Below, in pieces: positions 1 to 11,800 of a stretch of DNA of 64,000 nucleotides. Below the pieces are notes generated by a model that saw only the letters and a program-made list of their open reading frames with translations, searched no databases and had not been told where the DNA came from. The translations under genes and the position numbers were made by a program. Numbering within the stretch: the stretch's first letter is position 1; each line of letters starts with the position of its first letter. Origin of the DNA: Oscheius onirici (lineage: Eukaryota; Nematoda; Chromadorea; Rhabditida; Rhabditidae). The stretch is taken from assembly GCA_932521025.1 (NCBI GenBank), contig OW051468.1, forward strand, positions 4,836,064-4,900,063. The letters are read 5' to 3'.

Positions 1-2779
1 CGTCCTTGTGTCCCGTAATGATGAGTTCTTGATGTCCTGTCGCACAGTCTCTTCCCACGCCACCTGAGATGGGCCATGGCGCATTGCTGACCACTTAAAA
101 GAGTTGAATGATTCAATCAGTTGGTTCGCAACTACCTTTTTTCCTCTGCTTGCATCCAACGAGAGTAATAGCTCCGATGAGATCCGAAGGACAGTCAGAA
201 TAGTACTGTACACAGGTGACTGGCGACTCGTGTATATCCATCGCATGTGGTGACTCGATTGGAGCGTAGTTTTGCCTAAAACACTTTCGTTCAATCTGCA
301 AAACAAAAAATTACCCCTGCGACTGTAAATCCAAGATCATCAGATCATTTTTCATCAGGACAGCCACTGCAGTCGGCTGTTGAGGGATGTTGTTGAAGGG
401 CTGTTGACACAGAACCACAAATTGGATGATAGGATGTTCCATTTCCATAACAGTCGCGGATCGAGATGCTCTCAAAATGGTTAGAGCCGGAACGGGGAGA
501 CCATCGTCTGCAGCCATGCCTCCAGCGAAGCAGACGACTTGCTCGTTCTCGTTCGTATGTTTCCAGTCGATCAGCGGTATCGGTCGACAAGGACCCGTTC
601 CGTGAGGAGTTGTCTGCAAGCTCCCTTAAACAAAAAAGAATAAACTCGAACCTTTTGTACTGGTTCACTCGTCTTCTTAATGTTGTAGACGCAGACACTG
701 CCGTCCACATTACCCGTCATCACCTGCTTCCCATCGAAGTGCCAGCTCACACACTTGATTGGTGGATCGTAAGGAAAACGATCGACTTCTTTTGAGACCA
801 GATCCCATTGTATCGCTGCTCCCTTTTCGAAAACTATCAACAGTTTTGAGGGATCCGTGGGACAGATGGCCAGTTGTTTTACTGCTCCTGGATGGATTCG
901 ACAGCTTCTGGAAAGCCGAGAGTTGGTTGAACTTAGTGGACTCACAGATCAATGGCCTTATTCCAATTGATCACGTAGGAGCTGAGGTTAAAAGAGGCCA
1001 CAGACACAAAGTAGACATTGCCCTGAATTTGACCTGTACTATAATTTAGGAAAAAATATAACGGGGGCTTTGGGGATAACCCCAATAACTTTCGACACAG
1101 CAGGATCTACAAAAAGGATAACAGTAACTTCATCCAAACCCAAAGTCATTTTTAACTAGATACCACAGCTTGAGACGAACTCTGATGAGAAAGACTTTGT
1201 TTTTCCTCGGAATTGAACCTTGACAGAACTGCTAACAGAACTATTGACTATGAGTAAGAGGCGCTGTCTAGAGTAAAAGAAGAACTAACTTTGTCCGTTC
1301 CCACATAAAGCCATTTGCTGCCTATAGGCAGATGGATGGTCGAGACGCTCTCCTTGCTCAACTGGACACTATGCACCACTTCAGGCTGTTTTTGTCGGTA
1401 GTTCCAGAGATGGATCATGTCATTGGAACATGCAGTGATCAGACCTCCTTCGTTGATCAAAAACTGGATGTGATTCACGGCATGATCGGTCTCATGTTGG
1501 AGCGTGTAGTCGACTCCTTGTTCGCCTGAAACCTCACTCATTTGGAACATTTTATGTTCTTCTAAAAATAGCCACTCCCACAGCATAAAAAATCAGTTAT
1601 GAAGGAATGGCCCACCTAAAATCCTGACAGTGCCTCTCCCGGTTCCAATAGCCAAAAGACGTTGAACGGGATCGTAGGCTAGACATTTCGGATCGTCTGG
1701 GAAGCCGTGTCTCACTACCTGAAAACTCGGATCTCCTTCGTCAATAAATCATCCTGAAGGACGTCCGAAGGTCCCCAGGAGACTGATATGTTTACGTCTG
1801 TGCGCAGCCACGCTTCGAAATCAGACACGGGAGGAGAGGTGAGGGCCTATTTGTCAGAGGAAAGGACGTCAAAACAACTCGGTTCTACAACTTTGTAGAA
1901 TGTCGTCTTTTACCCAAAAAAGACGTAGTGTACGCAATTGCCGGTTTTGACAAAGGAGTGGGTGAAAATAATGGAAGTAAAATCGGAAAATAAACATTTC
2001 AGTCTGTAGCGGAAGTAAAACGAAAAAACGAACCTTAGTGAGCCAGCAGTGTTCCTGCTGCACACGCTCGTCGACAGCTATATCCATTTTGCTGTGGTTG
2101 AAGCGAAATCCATCGAGCGCCGAGGCGAGCCTGTAACAATAGGTGTGAGAACAACAAACGCGACCATTCATTTTTCGTATCGTAAATTTGGAAAAGGAGA
2201 AGGGAAGTGTGCCTTATGACATGTGCGCAATATTCTGAAGCCAAAAAGCCCCATTCCGCCCATCCATAACAACGGGGTCTGCGTTGGGGAATTGAACGAG
2301 GGGAAGGACTCGTTTTGAAATTTTCCAGAAAATATAAGAAAAGGCCTTATTACCAGGGAAACATGAACTGCACTGAACAAGCTGAATAAACGACGAGGGA
2401 CACATTTGGAAAAGCACATCAAACAAAGTCTCTCTTTGGATTGGAGGGCTATCGGGTGACAATGGGGAGTTCAACTTTTTGAGAGGGGGATCTGGAAGAA
2501 CTTTGATCTCTTCATATCTCACCGTCTCCAGAACTTTCGTGGGAAACACATTTTCGCGGAAGAGTCTTCTTTTGGGAACAATAAAAGTCTTCGATCGATG
2601 CAACCAGTCGTCTTTCTTTTCGATCTTGGTTTTATTTTAAAACACACAAAAAACAGTGTTTTCCCCTTTGAAAAATATTTGTAATCGTAGGTCACTCGAC
2701 CGGAACTACAAGAATCTTCTGACTGACTGCCTATTTCATTACCAAAAACTCACTTCTTTTTAGCCTTGTCCATGGTCAT
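1..2779 (-). CDS. tom-1: Tomosyn (syntaxin-binding protein 5), 5' part of gene, partial
   Basis: WD40-repeat SNARE regulator that binds syntaxin and restrains vesicle priming. I read about eight exons running right to left. The first (2754-2779, short Lys-rich start MTMDKAKKK) joins in phase to 2034-2130 (ASALDGFRF, ending QQEHCWLTK). Next comes 1616-1718 (RHGFPDDPKCLAYDPVQRLL, then GTGRGTVRILG), which matches the tomosyn/Lgl N-terminus. About 1290-1560 has FLINEGGLITACSND and the SKWLYVG motif. About 950-1040 has NVYFVSVASF and VINWNKAIDL. About 650-925 has the DPSKLLIVFEKGAAIQWDL repeat. About 310-610 has MEMEHPIIQFVVLCQQPF. Then 137-301 (MDIHESPVTCVQYYSDCP) and 1-94 (WPISGGVG, ELIITGHKD). 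The gene continues past the left edge, where the remaining propellers and the C-terminal R-SNARE-like helix should lie. Start choice is inferred from splice phase; family assignment is firm. Confidence 0.9.
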
Positions 2780-2799
2780 ACGATTGGGCGGAATGGTTG

Positions 2800-5700
2800 A
2801 TTAGTAGAAGAAAATGCTCGTAATCCTGTATTCTCTCTTTTAAGTCGGCTCGATCATGCTCTGAAGACGAGTCTTTTTTCTGGAAGTGAGAAAAATAAGA
2901 GCGTAATAATCACAGACATTATTGGTGGCTTTGGTGTGGGAACGCGCGCGACATGGTCGGCCCAAAAACATGGCCATAAAAGGCGCTCTTGCGTGGCTAA
3001 CAAAGTTGCCTAGAGGAAGGGAGGCGAGAGTGGAATGGGAGACCGGGAGATGTGGACCGAGTTCGAAGCAAAAGCTTATGCATAGACGGCCGAAAAAGAG
3101 TTCGAAGCAGAAGCTTGTGCATAGACGGCCGAAAGAGAACTGGGTTAAACAAAACCCGAGAAAAAGATCAGTTGGATTGGTCAAAAGAGGCGAAAAGACA
3201 AAGTCGTTTGCTAGATTCGACACTACGTATTGTGTCATCGATAGAAAATATAGAAACTTTCTCAATTACACTGGGAAAAAACAGTAGGCAGAAGGCTTGA
3301 GAGAGTGAGTTGTGTCCCACACTGACCGGGTCGGCTGGCGCAAGAGAGAAGAACGCGCAGCCACGTGAATACTCTGGACAAACATGGCGAGAGTCTTTTC
3401 GTCAAGACTTAGCCAAGTTTCTTTACCAACAAAGCTGTGTTTTATATTTAAAGGAAATGAAAAATAATCATATTCTACTGGAGAGGAGCGGAGAAAAGGA
3501 TGATTCTTTACAGCAATTGGAAGAAACAACATTTTAAACAGAATCAATTCAAAGATTCTCGTGGGAAGGAGTGTTCTGCTATGTGGCTCGTTTTAACAAG
3601 AAAAACCGGAAATCTAGTGGAACCGGCCAGTTTTGTCCACCTGATCACGTACCTGATCAAGTACCGTATCACAAATTGGGAAGAAAAGAGAACGACTGGA
3701 ATTTTTAGAGGAAAAGGGAAGTAGATAAGGGCGAAAAGGATGCGCCTACACACATCTGATGACGTTCAAGACGTCAAGTCTAATCAATCCACCAGCTGAG
3801 TTTTAGAGTTGTCTCTTTGGACTCTTCTCAAAAGAATGGTCTTATTATGAGAAGGTCGAGGAGGTGGGAGAAGATTGCAAAAAACTAATTCCGAGAAGGC
3901 TCTTTCTGAAGAACGCGGCTTTTTCAGACTCCATTGTGCCCAGTTCTTCTTGGACTTCAGTAAAGCCCAAAACTATTCCCGTTTTTCGATCAGCTCGTAT
4001 GGAGCCTGGACCTGCCGCGGGTATCGGTTTACCTTAGTACATGGAGACCCGAAAACTCTCTCTCTTGCGCTTATAAATTCGAGCATTGGTCCGACATCCG
4101 GATGACGTTTGTTGCTAGGCACATGAATAAATTCTCGGTCTGTGAGAGAGAAAACAACGACAGCGCTGACAGCCTTAAATTGGGAGAAGGGGAATCACGA
4201 GAGGATATTGGCAAAAAAAGGTCAGACCGGAAGTGAGACAGTCCCTTGATCTAGACCTCCAGGGAAAAAGGCAACTTTACTATGAATAAACTGATCACTT
4301 CGGACTTCGGTCCAACAATATATCCATGATGAAAAAACCGCTAGAGGGATGGAATAACCTGGTGAAGAGACAAAACAATGGAAGCGGGAAGCCTAATGGC
4401 CGGAACATAAAACTCCTGGCACCCTCTCTCTTTGGGCCCAAGGGGAGAGAGGCACGAGAGAAAGACGAGCTGATAAGACAGCTCACGATTAAAAGCCTCC
4501 GATTGTTTTCGGCGGGTAGGAGAAATCTTTGAAGGGAAAGTAGACGACGGGAGATGTTTTCAAATGCATGTTTCTTTTGAAGGGAACTTGCTCCGGGAAC
4601 GGAGGGAAGTGACGGCCGAATGGGTAAAGATAGAGAAAGAATGTGGGTGGTTCGTGTCCTTCTGCTAGAAAATGCTAGAGAGACATGACTCGAGGCAACT
4701 CGCAGCATTGGAACATGTTTCTACAGACTTACTGAAGTAGGAGGCTGGTTCTCTGGAACTCGGTTCGAGTCTGTTTCTAGAACCGACTTGATCAGTAAAT
4801 ATCACCTGGACAACAGTAAAAATGTAAGAAAAAACTGTTGTTATGGGCCAGTTTGGACACGCGGGATCCACGTAGCGACTGGGAAAATCTGCTTCGATCG
4901 CCTCTCTCTCGTCAAACAAAAACTAAAAAAGAGATTACTGTGAAAAGCAGTTCCACGAACATTGCTCAGAGTAAGGAAAAGGCTGCGCCGTGAGAAATTC
5001 TCAATGTCCTTTTCATTAGCGGGTAAACATCCGGGGGTCTATGGGTGAGAGCAAGCACTATGAAAAATTGCCCCAATTTCTTTCGGCTCACACGTTCGGT
5101 GCTCTCTCCTTTTTCTCTCCGGCTCAATTATGGGGGCCTCCTTTCCCCGTTTGGTCGCCAAATTGGTCCCGTGCTAATCTCTTTTAGTCTCTATCGCCGG
5201 CCAGACAAACGACAAGGGAAAAAGTTCGAAGGCTGGAGAACGAGCTTGTCTGATTTGTTCTAGCATATAAGAAAAATGGAAAAGTTCCTCTTGACTTCAA
5301 GTAAAACGCAGTCTTTCAAATTACGGCAGTGGTTCTGAAAAGCAAAAGGAGAGATAGAACACATGCGACTTTGAATTTGAATTGACTTTAGGTCAGTAAC
5401 ATAGGAAGTCTAGGAATTTGGGCCGCGCCATCAGCTACCGTGACCAGGCCTCACCGGAAATCCAAAAGACTGAAACAGAATATCCTAGAAGTAAGCCGAA
5501 AGCAGTGGACCGTAGGCAGTCTCGACCTCTGCAGAAGGAAATGGTGATGAAAAACAGTGAGTCACGTGGCTTGCTCTCCGACAGAACACATCTAGTGGTT
5601 TATAATGAGCACGTCCGAGCAGCGAGAACAATTGGAGCGCAAAATTGAACCACTCAAGTCTCCTAGTTGTCTCACACGCTTCTCCTTCGAAAAATGGGTA

Positions 5701-8700
5701 AAGAGAACTCGATGAGCTGTTGGCGGATATGGGTGGCAATTAGAAGAGGGACGGGAAAGGATGGGATGAGGGAGTGGCAGCTAAATGGACACAGGAAAAT
5801 GGATGTGAATTTAAAATGACCCAGCGAGGAAGAGAGGAGCATCAAAAAACAACCCGTATTTAGAAATACGGGACTGTTTCTTGGTGTATCTCGGTGAGAC
5901 AAGGCCGAATCTCCATGCAAATGGCAAACAACGGAACCAACAGTCGCTCAACTCAGAATACGATAGCTGAGACAGTAGTTGTACAGTAGCAGCTCTTCTT
6001 CCTTCAAGGAAGCATGCAGATTCTCAGTTGGAGCTATAAAATTAAAACCTAACAGCAAAACAACGCTGAAAGCATTTAAAATGTTATATTCAAAACTGAA
6101 AACTTCTCTCCTGCTAGGAAGCCCTCTTTGAAACTATCGTCTTTTGATAATCTCACAGGACGCTAAACAAATCAGAGATCGCTAAGAACTTTGAGGTTTT
6201 TCCCATGGCAGGCAAGATGAAATAACAAATCTCCCCAAAGGTTGTGTTTTCCGGGATCTTGAGAGAGAAAGCTCTGTCCTCGACTAATCCCATTTTTGAT
6301 TTACGAGGTGTTAATCCAGAGCGAAGGGGAATTCTACAAAGACAGCCAGAAAGACGGAAATGACTGCAGACTCGGGACTAACAATTTCCGGAGGACAGCC
6401 GAACACGCGAAAAGGACAAGAGACCATATTCCGCGAAAAAAAGGGTGGTCTGGGAGAGAGAGAGAGCTCCCGTCTAATGAGGAAATTCGATTTAGAACAG
6501 ACGCCCCCTGATTCTGAAAATTCAGGCAGAAAACATCGAAATGCGAGACAGGAGACTGGCAGAAATGTGATCTGTCGCTAATGGACTTGGCGAGAAGTTC
6601 TTTTGTCTTGGGGAGAGTGTCTCTTGAAGATAGAGGAAGCTTGGAAGACATCTCCATTTTGGAAAAAAAAACTACTGGAGACGTTCGTCCAAATGAGCCA
6701 AATGAGCTTCAAGATGAGGGAGCTCTCGATATAAAATGGTCCCTTTTAGGACACTCAGAAACCAAGGATTTTTGGAATAAAGTCAGCAATCAATGAATCG
6801 GACTCATGTATCATTTTTGTGATTGTTTTTAGTAGCCGCCAAGTCTACTTTCAACTTGAACCGTTTATGACTTTTGGTTGTACTGCAGTAGACGCCTACC
6901 TTCGTTCAAAATTTTTGACGCCAATTCCCTTATCCACCCCAAATCGCGTTTTCCACCATTTTCTTTTCATTTTTCACGTTTCTAACCGGGATTATTGAAT
7001 TCAGCGTGTAAAACAACCTCCTGGATGAGAAAATTATTCGAAAATATCCAGAAATATAAAAGATGTCGGAGAGCTGGAATAGAGAACAATCGGCTATTTG
7101 GCTGGATATTTCGACCAATTTTCATGCCCAGATACTTGTTTTACACGCTGAACTCAATAAAGATGCTTGCTGACGCGAAAAATGAAAGAGAAACAGTGAA
7201 AACCGAGAAATCAGGCTAGTTTGAAAGAATTTAGGCGCCTACTGCAGTACAACCTGACTTTTTATGCAACTCTAACTGCAATCTGTGCATTGCGTCAAGA
7301 CGTATCCCTAGATGAATCTTTGATGAAATACTTACCAACTTTCGTCTGGAACAAGCTTATTTCTACCGACAGACTGAAAATAGTAGCAGACTGCATACAG
7401 TGGTAAACTGCTTTTTGATTTACCAGAACAGTCAATAGAGATCAAAAATTGAATCGATGGATGTCATCAGAAGCAAAGTTGTTTCCTTCGGGAGGACATT
7501 GCAAACTGGGAGAGCACAAAGACTGGCCGTGAAAGAATAATTGGTGTTCCTACATGTCTGCTCGAAGATGAATTAAATGAGAGAGATCTTGCATTGGAAT
7601 GATTTTTACAAACGATGGAGGTAGAATATTCGTTTTCCTCTTGAAATTAACAGCCTTGAAAGGGAATATTTCAAGTGATTAGAGGGACGATTTTCAAACA
7701 TACGGTAAGCAGAAGAGACTGTCAAACAGTCTCAATATTTCTTGGGGGTCTTCATTTCTTCCGAAACCCCCCAGTCTCCCTTCTCTACTGAAACCACGTG
7801 GTCCAATCGTAGTCTCCCCTTCGTGACCTCGTGTGTGGTCACTACAATTCCTCCGAGAGTGAGAGGGAGCAAAGAGAGAACATTAGTCCAAAAAGAGGAG
7901 AGCACATAAAATGAAGGACCGGAAGTGCTTGGATCGGTCTAATAGGTGCTGAGTCCCCGCTTTCTATGGGAGCATTTCCACGACGGGAGCAGGCGTATTG
8001 ATTCGGTGAGACGGCTGGCTCTCTCAAGCTTGAAGGGCAGGCGAGTCTCACATCAGGAACGTCTTCTGACTGGAAAATGGTCTAGGGATTGAGTGATCTT
8101 TGCCGGAGTGAGACAGCAAGTGATGGATGTCTGCTGAAAAACGACTAACTCTCTAGAGACATGTGTTTCGTAGAGTTGTTCAAGAGACCATCTAAAAGAC
8201 AGTGTCAATGGCGAATAATCCAGTGCCTTGCAAAGGTGTGACTACAACTTCTCTTCCAGAAGAACTTCACCTGATTTGCAGATCCGTTCCCTCTATTGCA
8301 ATCGGATCCATTCAAGTCTTTCATTTTTGACCTAACTCAGAACTCTTTTGTGCTCGTCCAGTCGCTTTGACTTCGGTTTCATTTTGGAATGGCAGAGCCA
8401 ACCGTAAACCCTCAAAACCTTTTAATTTTGAGGATGACCTCGTTGCCTAATATTATCTATCAAGAAACCACGGCAGCCTTTTTTCATGAAGAGTTGCTTT
8501 CATCTCAACCTTTTCTAGATTTATATTTGCCCAACTTTTCTCGGTTTGTATGGCTTTCTACGAACTGCGTTATAAGGACAGGTCATCGATTTTTTATCAC
8601 CGAAACATAAAAACATCTCCAAACCAATTTAAAAATCTAAAAATGTGAGACAAGAGTCTCGTACCGCCAGTGGTCGTTTGTTCGAAAACACTGCAGCATC

Positions 8701-8800
8701 CGGCAGGCAACTCTTTTTTCAACTGTTTGAATTCTATTTTTTCGTGTGTTTGCTTATTTATTTCATTCACGGGTTTTAAATACACTTTTTAGGGTTAGAT
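2800..8800. other. Gene-poor 6-kb interval
   Basis: No open frame here shows a recognisable family, consistent splice phase or sustained coding character; the longest frames are about 100-140 codons and look random. At about 3058-3135 there is a two-copy tandem repeat of about 40 bp (core GTTCGAAGCAAAAGCTTATG and its variant). The only other clear structure is the inverted-repeat element at 6876-7254. It may hold the promoter region of the leftward tomosyn gene. Confidence 0.5.
6876..7254. repeat. Inverted-repeat (MITE-like) element
   Basis: The left end reads GGTTGTACTGCAGTAGACGC and the right end carries its complement (GCGCCTACTGCAGTACAACC). An inner pair (TTGAATTCAGCGTGTAAAAC near 6997 and its complement near 7137) makes a second inverted repeat. 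A related single end with GGACTGCAGTAAACGC lies near 31553. No coding capacity. Size and structure suggest a non-autonomous DNA transposon. Confidence 0.6.
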
Positions 8801-8831
8801 GGCTAGTGGTAACGGTAACTAACAAATAACA

Positions 8832-11800
8832 ATGGTTTGGTCTGCAGAGGTCAGTTTTCTCGGTTCTTTCCGTTCTACTGAAAACTTCCAGGTAGTTGTT
8901 GCTCGTTTAGACAGCCTCCAGAGCTGTGACGAAGGGCAGATTTCACATTATTTGAGAACGGCTCTGGATCAGGTGGATAAACTAGAAGAGAGAAAGGAAA
9001 GCACGCTGAAGGTACTCGCAGAAGAGATTCTCAGAGGAGCCGCCTCCATGACAGTTCCGAATCGGAAACTCTTTCGGGCTTTCGATATCATCACAGCTTC
9101 TAGTCACTACGGGGTGCGTTTTTTCAATCTGGTCAAGAACTACTTTGGTCACTGAGACAACTCATAAGTTTCCAGGATGACCAGTTGAAATGTCACGAAG
9201 TTTTGGAAATTATCGTCAACTTTGAAGATTTTGACAAGGTGCCCTGTATTTCTGCCATTCTACAGTTTCTGCGTCGATATCTACCGAACGTGAAGTTTGT
9301 TGTTTTGAACAGTCTTTTGAAACATTTTCATTCAGCTGTTCGCATTTCGACGACCAGGAAGACTGCAGCACGTTTGTCACCAATCTATTGGCTCTGTTCA
9401 AGTGGTTTTGGACGGTTTTTGAGGTGTCCTAATTCATATATGTTTTCAAGGAATTTTTAGCAAGTCATGAAAAACGAATCTTTTGGAGAAAAGTGGATCA
9501 ATTCTGTCGGATGGGAGACGTTGAAGACGGCAAACGACTATCTGGAAGACGTCTTCGTAATGAAGACCCTTCAGCTGGTGGCACAGAAAAAGATTCAAGG
9601 TGAGCTGATTCAGTTTTTCTATTCAAAACGCAAAGATTGCTCCGATATTTTCACTAGAAAGTAATCCATATGTTTCACTACCGTAAACACTAAACACTAA
9701 GATTCCTGACCTGTATTCTATTTTTCTATGACGGTCTTGTCGCGATATAAATGGGCTAATGTAATTAATTTTTATTGAGCAAACTATCGACAGGAACCAG
9801 CCGTCTATGACGGCTGTCGCCGCCCTGGCGCCTGCGGCGCTCAAAAGTACAAAGAATGTTGTCCAAGCATTAGATTGCTCGTTCCCACTCTAACAAGGGA
9901 AGTTTGTCAGGTCAACCCGGAGTTCGAGGTCGAGTATAGCGTCATTCGATAGCCAATGGCAAGTAGATTCCGGGGTATATCTCCAAATTTGCGGAATACC
10001 TCCCTAGACCGAGTTATAGACTATTTAAAAACGGTCGCACCCGTACCGTGAAATATATCGCGCGGGATGGGAATCCGAAACATTGAAGAGTGGCCCAGTG
10101 GTGTGTGGTCCGGATTCATGATCATTTGGTCATGGGTTCAATTCTATTTCCTTTTTTTTAGTTTTTGTTTTTCATCTTTTGATTCTTCTTGTGTTTTTTT
10201 TTCACTTTTTGGATGTAAACCATATCGAAAGATCCTGTTTCTAGGTGACTTTTTTTAGAAAAAAGGTTTTTTGAAAAGAAATTCAGAAAATTTTTGATGA
10301 TCAAGTGGTCACCGAGTCGGATTAGGGTCAAAAACTTTCTTCTCCAAAACTCACCTAGAAGCAGGATCTTTCGATATGGTTTACATCCAAAAAGTGAAGA
10401 AAAACACAAGGAGAATCAAAAGAAGAAAAACAAAAACGAAAAAAAAGAAAATGGAATCGAACCCATGACCAAATAGATCATGAAACCGGACCACACACCA
10501 GTGGGCAACGCCTCCTTTTTTTTCGAATTCCTATCCCGCGTGGTATGTTTCACGGTACGGGTGCGACCGTTTTTAAATCGTCCATAACTCGGTCCAGAAG
10601 GGTATTCCGCAAATTTGGAGATATACCCCGGAATCTGCTTGCCATGGGCTATCGAATGACGCATGAATGAAACAAACAGAGTCCTCGACAGACACCACTG
10701 CGCTTTAGTAGTAGAGAGATCTTCGTTTCAGGCGGAATCGGGACGACTTTCCAAGGTCAACGAAAATTGGCGAAGCTGGCAAAATCTCCCGAACTTTTGG
10801 ACGAGTTCGAGCTATTACAAAAGAACATCGAACAGTGAGTCTCTGAAATTTGACTAAAAGTTTTAAAATCCATAGAATTCACGTCGAGATGGAGAAACTT
10901 CCACTGCACTACTTTAATACTATTGGGGCTCTTCAGGTAACATTTCTGTCTGCTTTAGACAAAAAGAGAATTAACAGAAACGACCAGGAATTCGAAGTCT
11001 AACCTCCATCTTCATGGCTTATCGAGTATTGACTCCCGCATCGGAAATTGCCGAGACGGTATGTGATTTCCTTCATTTTATAAAGTTTCAGTTCAGATTG
11101 AACTGATCGGCACAATTAATAATTACGGTCGCTCTCAGGTAGCAGTAGATATTCTTCATGCTTGTCTCTTGACATTGCTCGAAGAGTTTCCGTTGCATCT
11201 ATTCCAAAATCAAGAAAAAGTTAAAATCGAGAACAAGTTGGACGTCTACAGATTGAATTTGATCTCCATCTTCTTCATAAAGATTCCTCAGATTTTTGAG
11301 GTTCTGGTGACCAGAGGCTATCTGGCTTGGACGGACGTCCTCTTTGCCGTCGATCATCTCATTAGGACATTCAAACAGGTCAGTTTGTGATTATGTAGAA
11401 TAAAAGTCTTGAAATCAGTCAACCAATTTAGTATCTTTGGAATCCTGGAACACTTACAGTTTAGGAAATCGACCAACTGGACTATGTCTTCCGAATGAAT
11501 TCGTTTCGGCTTTTCCTTGAAACGTTTGTGGAAAGAAAAGTAATGTCCAAGGAGACATTCGAGAAGGCTATACAAATACGGTAAGAACCAACTTTATTTT
11601 AGAGAAAATGTTTACAGAAACGACCAAATCAAAGCGAACACGGATCTGAACACTGTTTTGATTACAACTGAGGAAAAGTCTCAGATCCCTCCCTTTGCTC
11701 TGAACAACAAGAGGCTCTACGATTTGTTGATGAGAACTTTCGTCACTTTGAAATCTTTGGAAGAACATATGAAGCAGATGTACACCATGAACATTGTCTG

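Noticed and set aside
2214..2603. 129-codon minus-strand frame upstream of tomosyn
   Set aside because: Splice phase joins 2754 directly to 2130, so this frame lies in an intron; no family resemblance.
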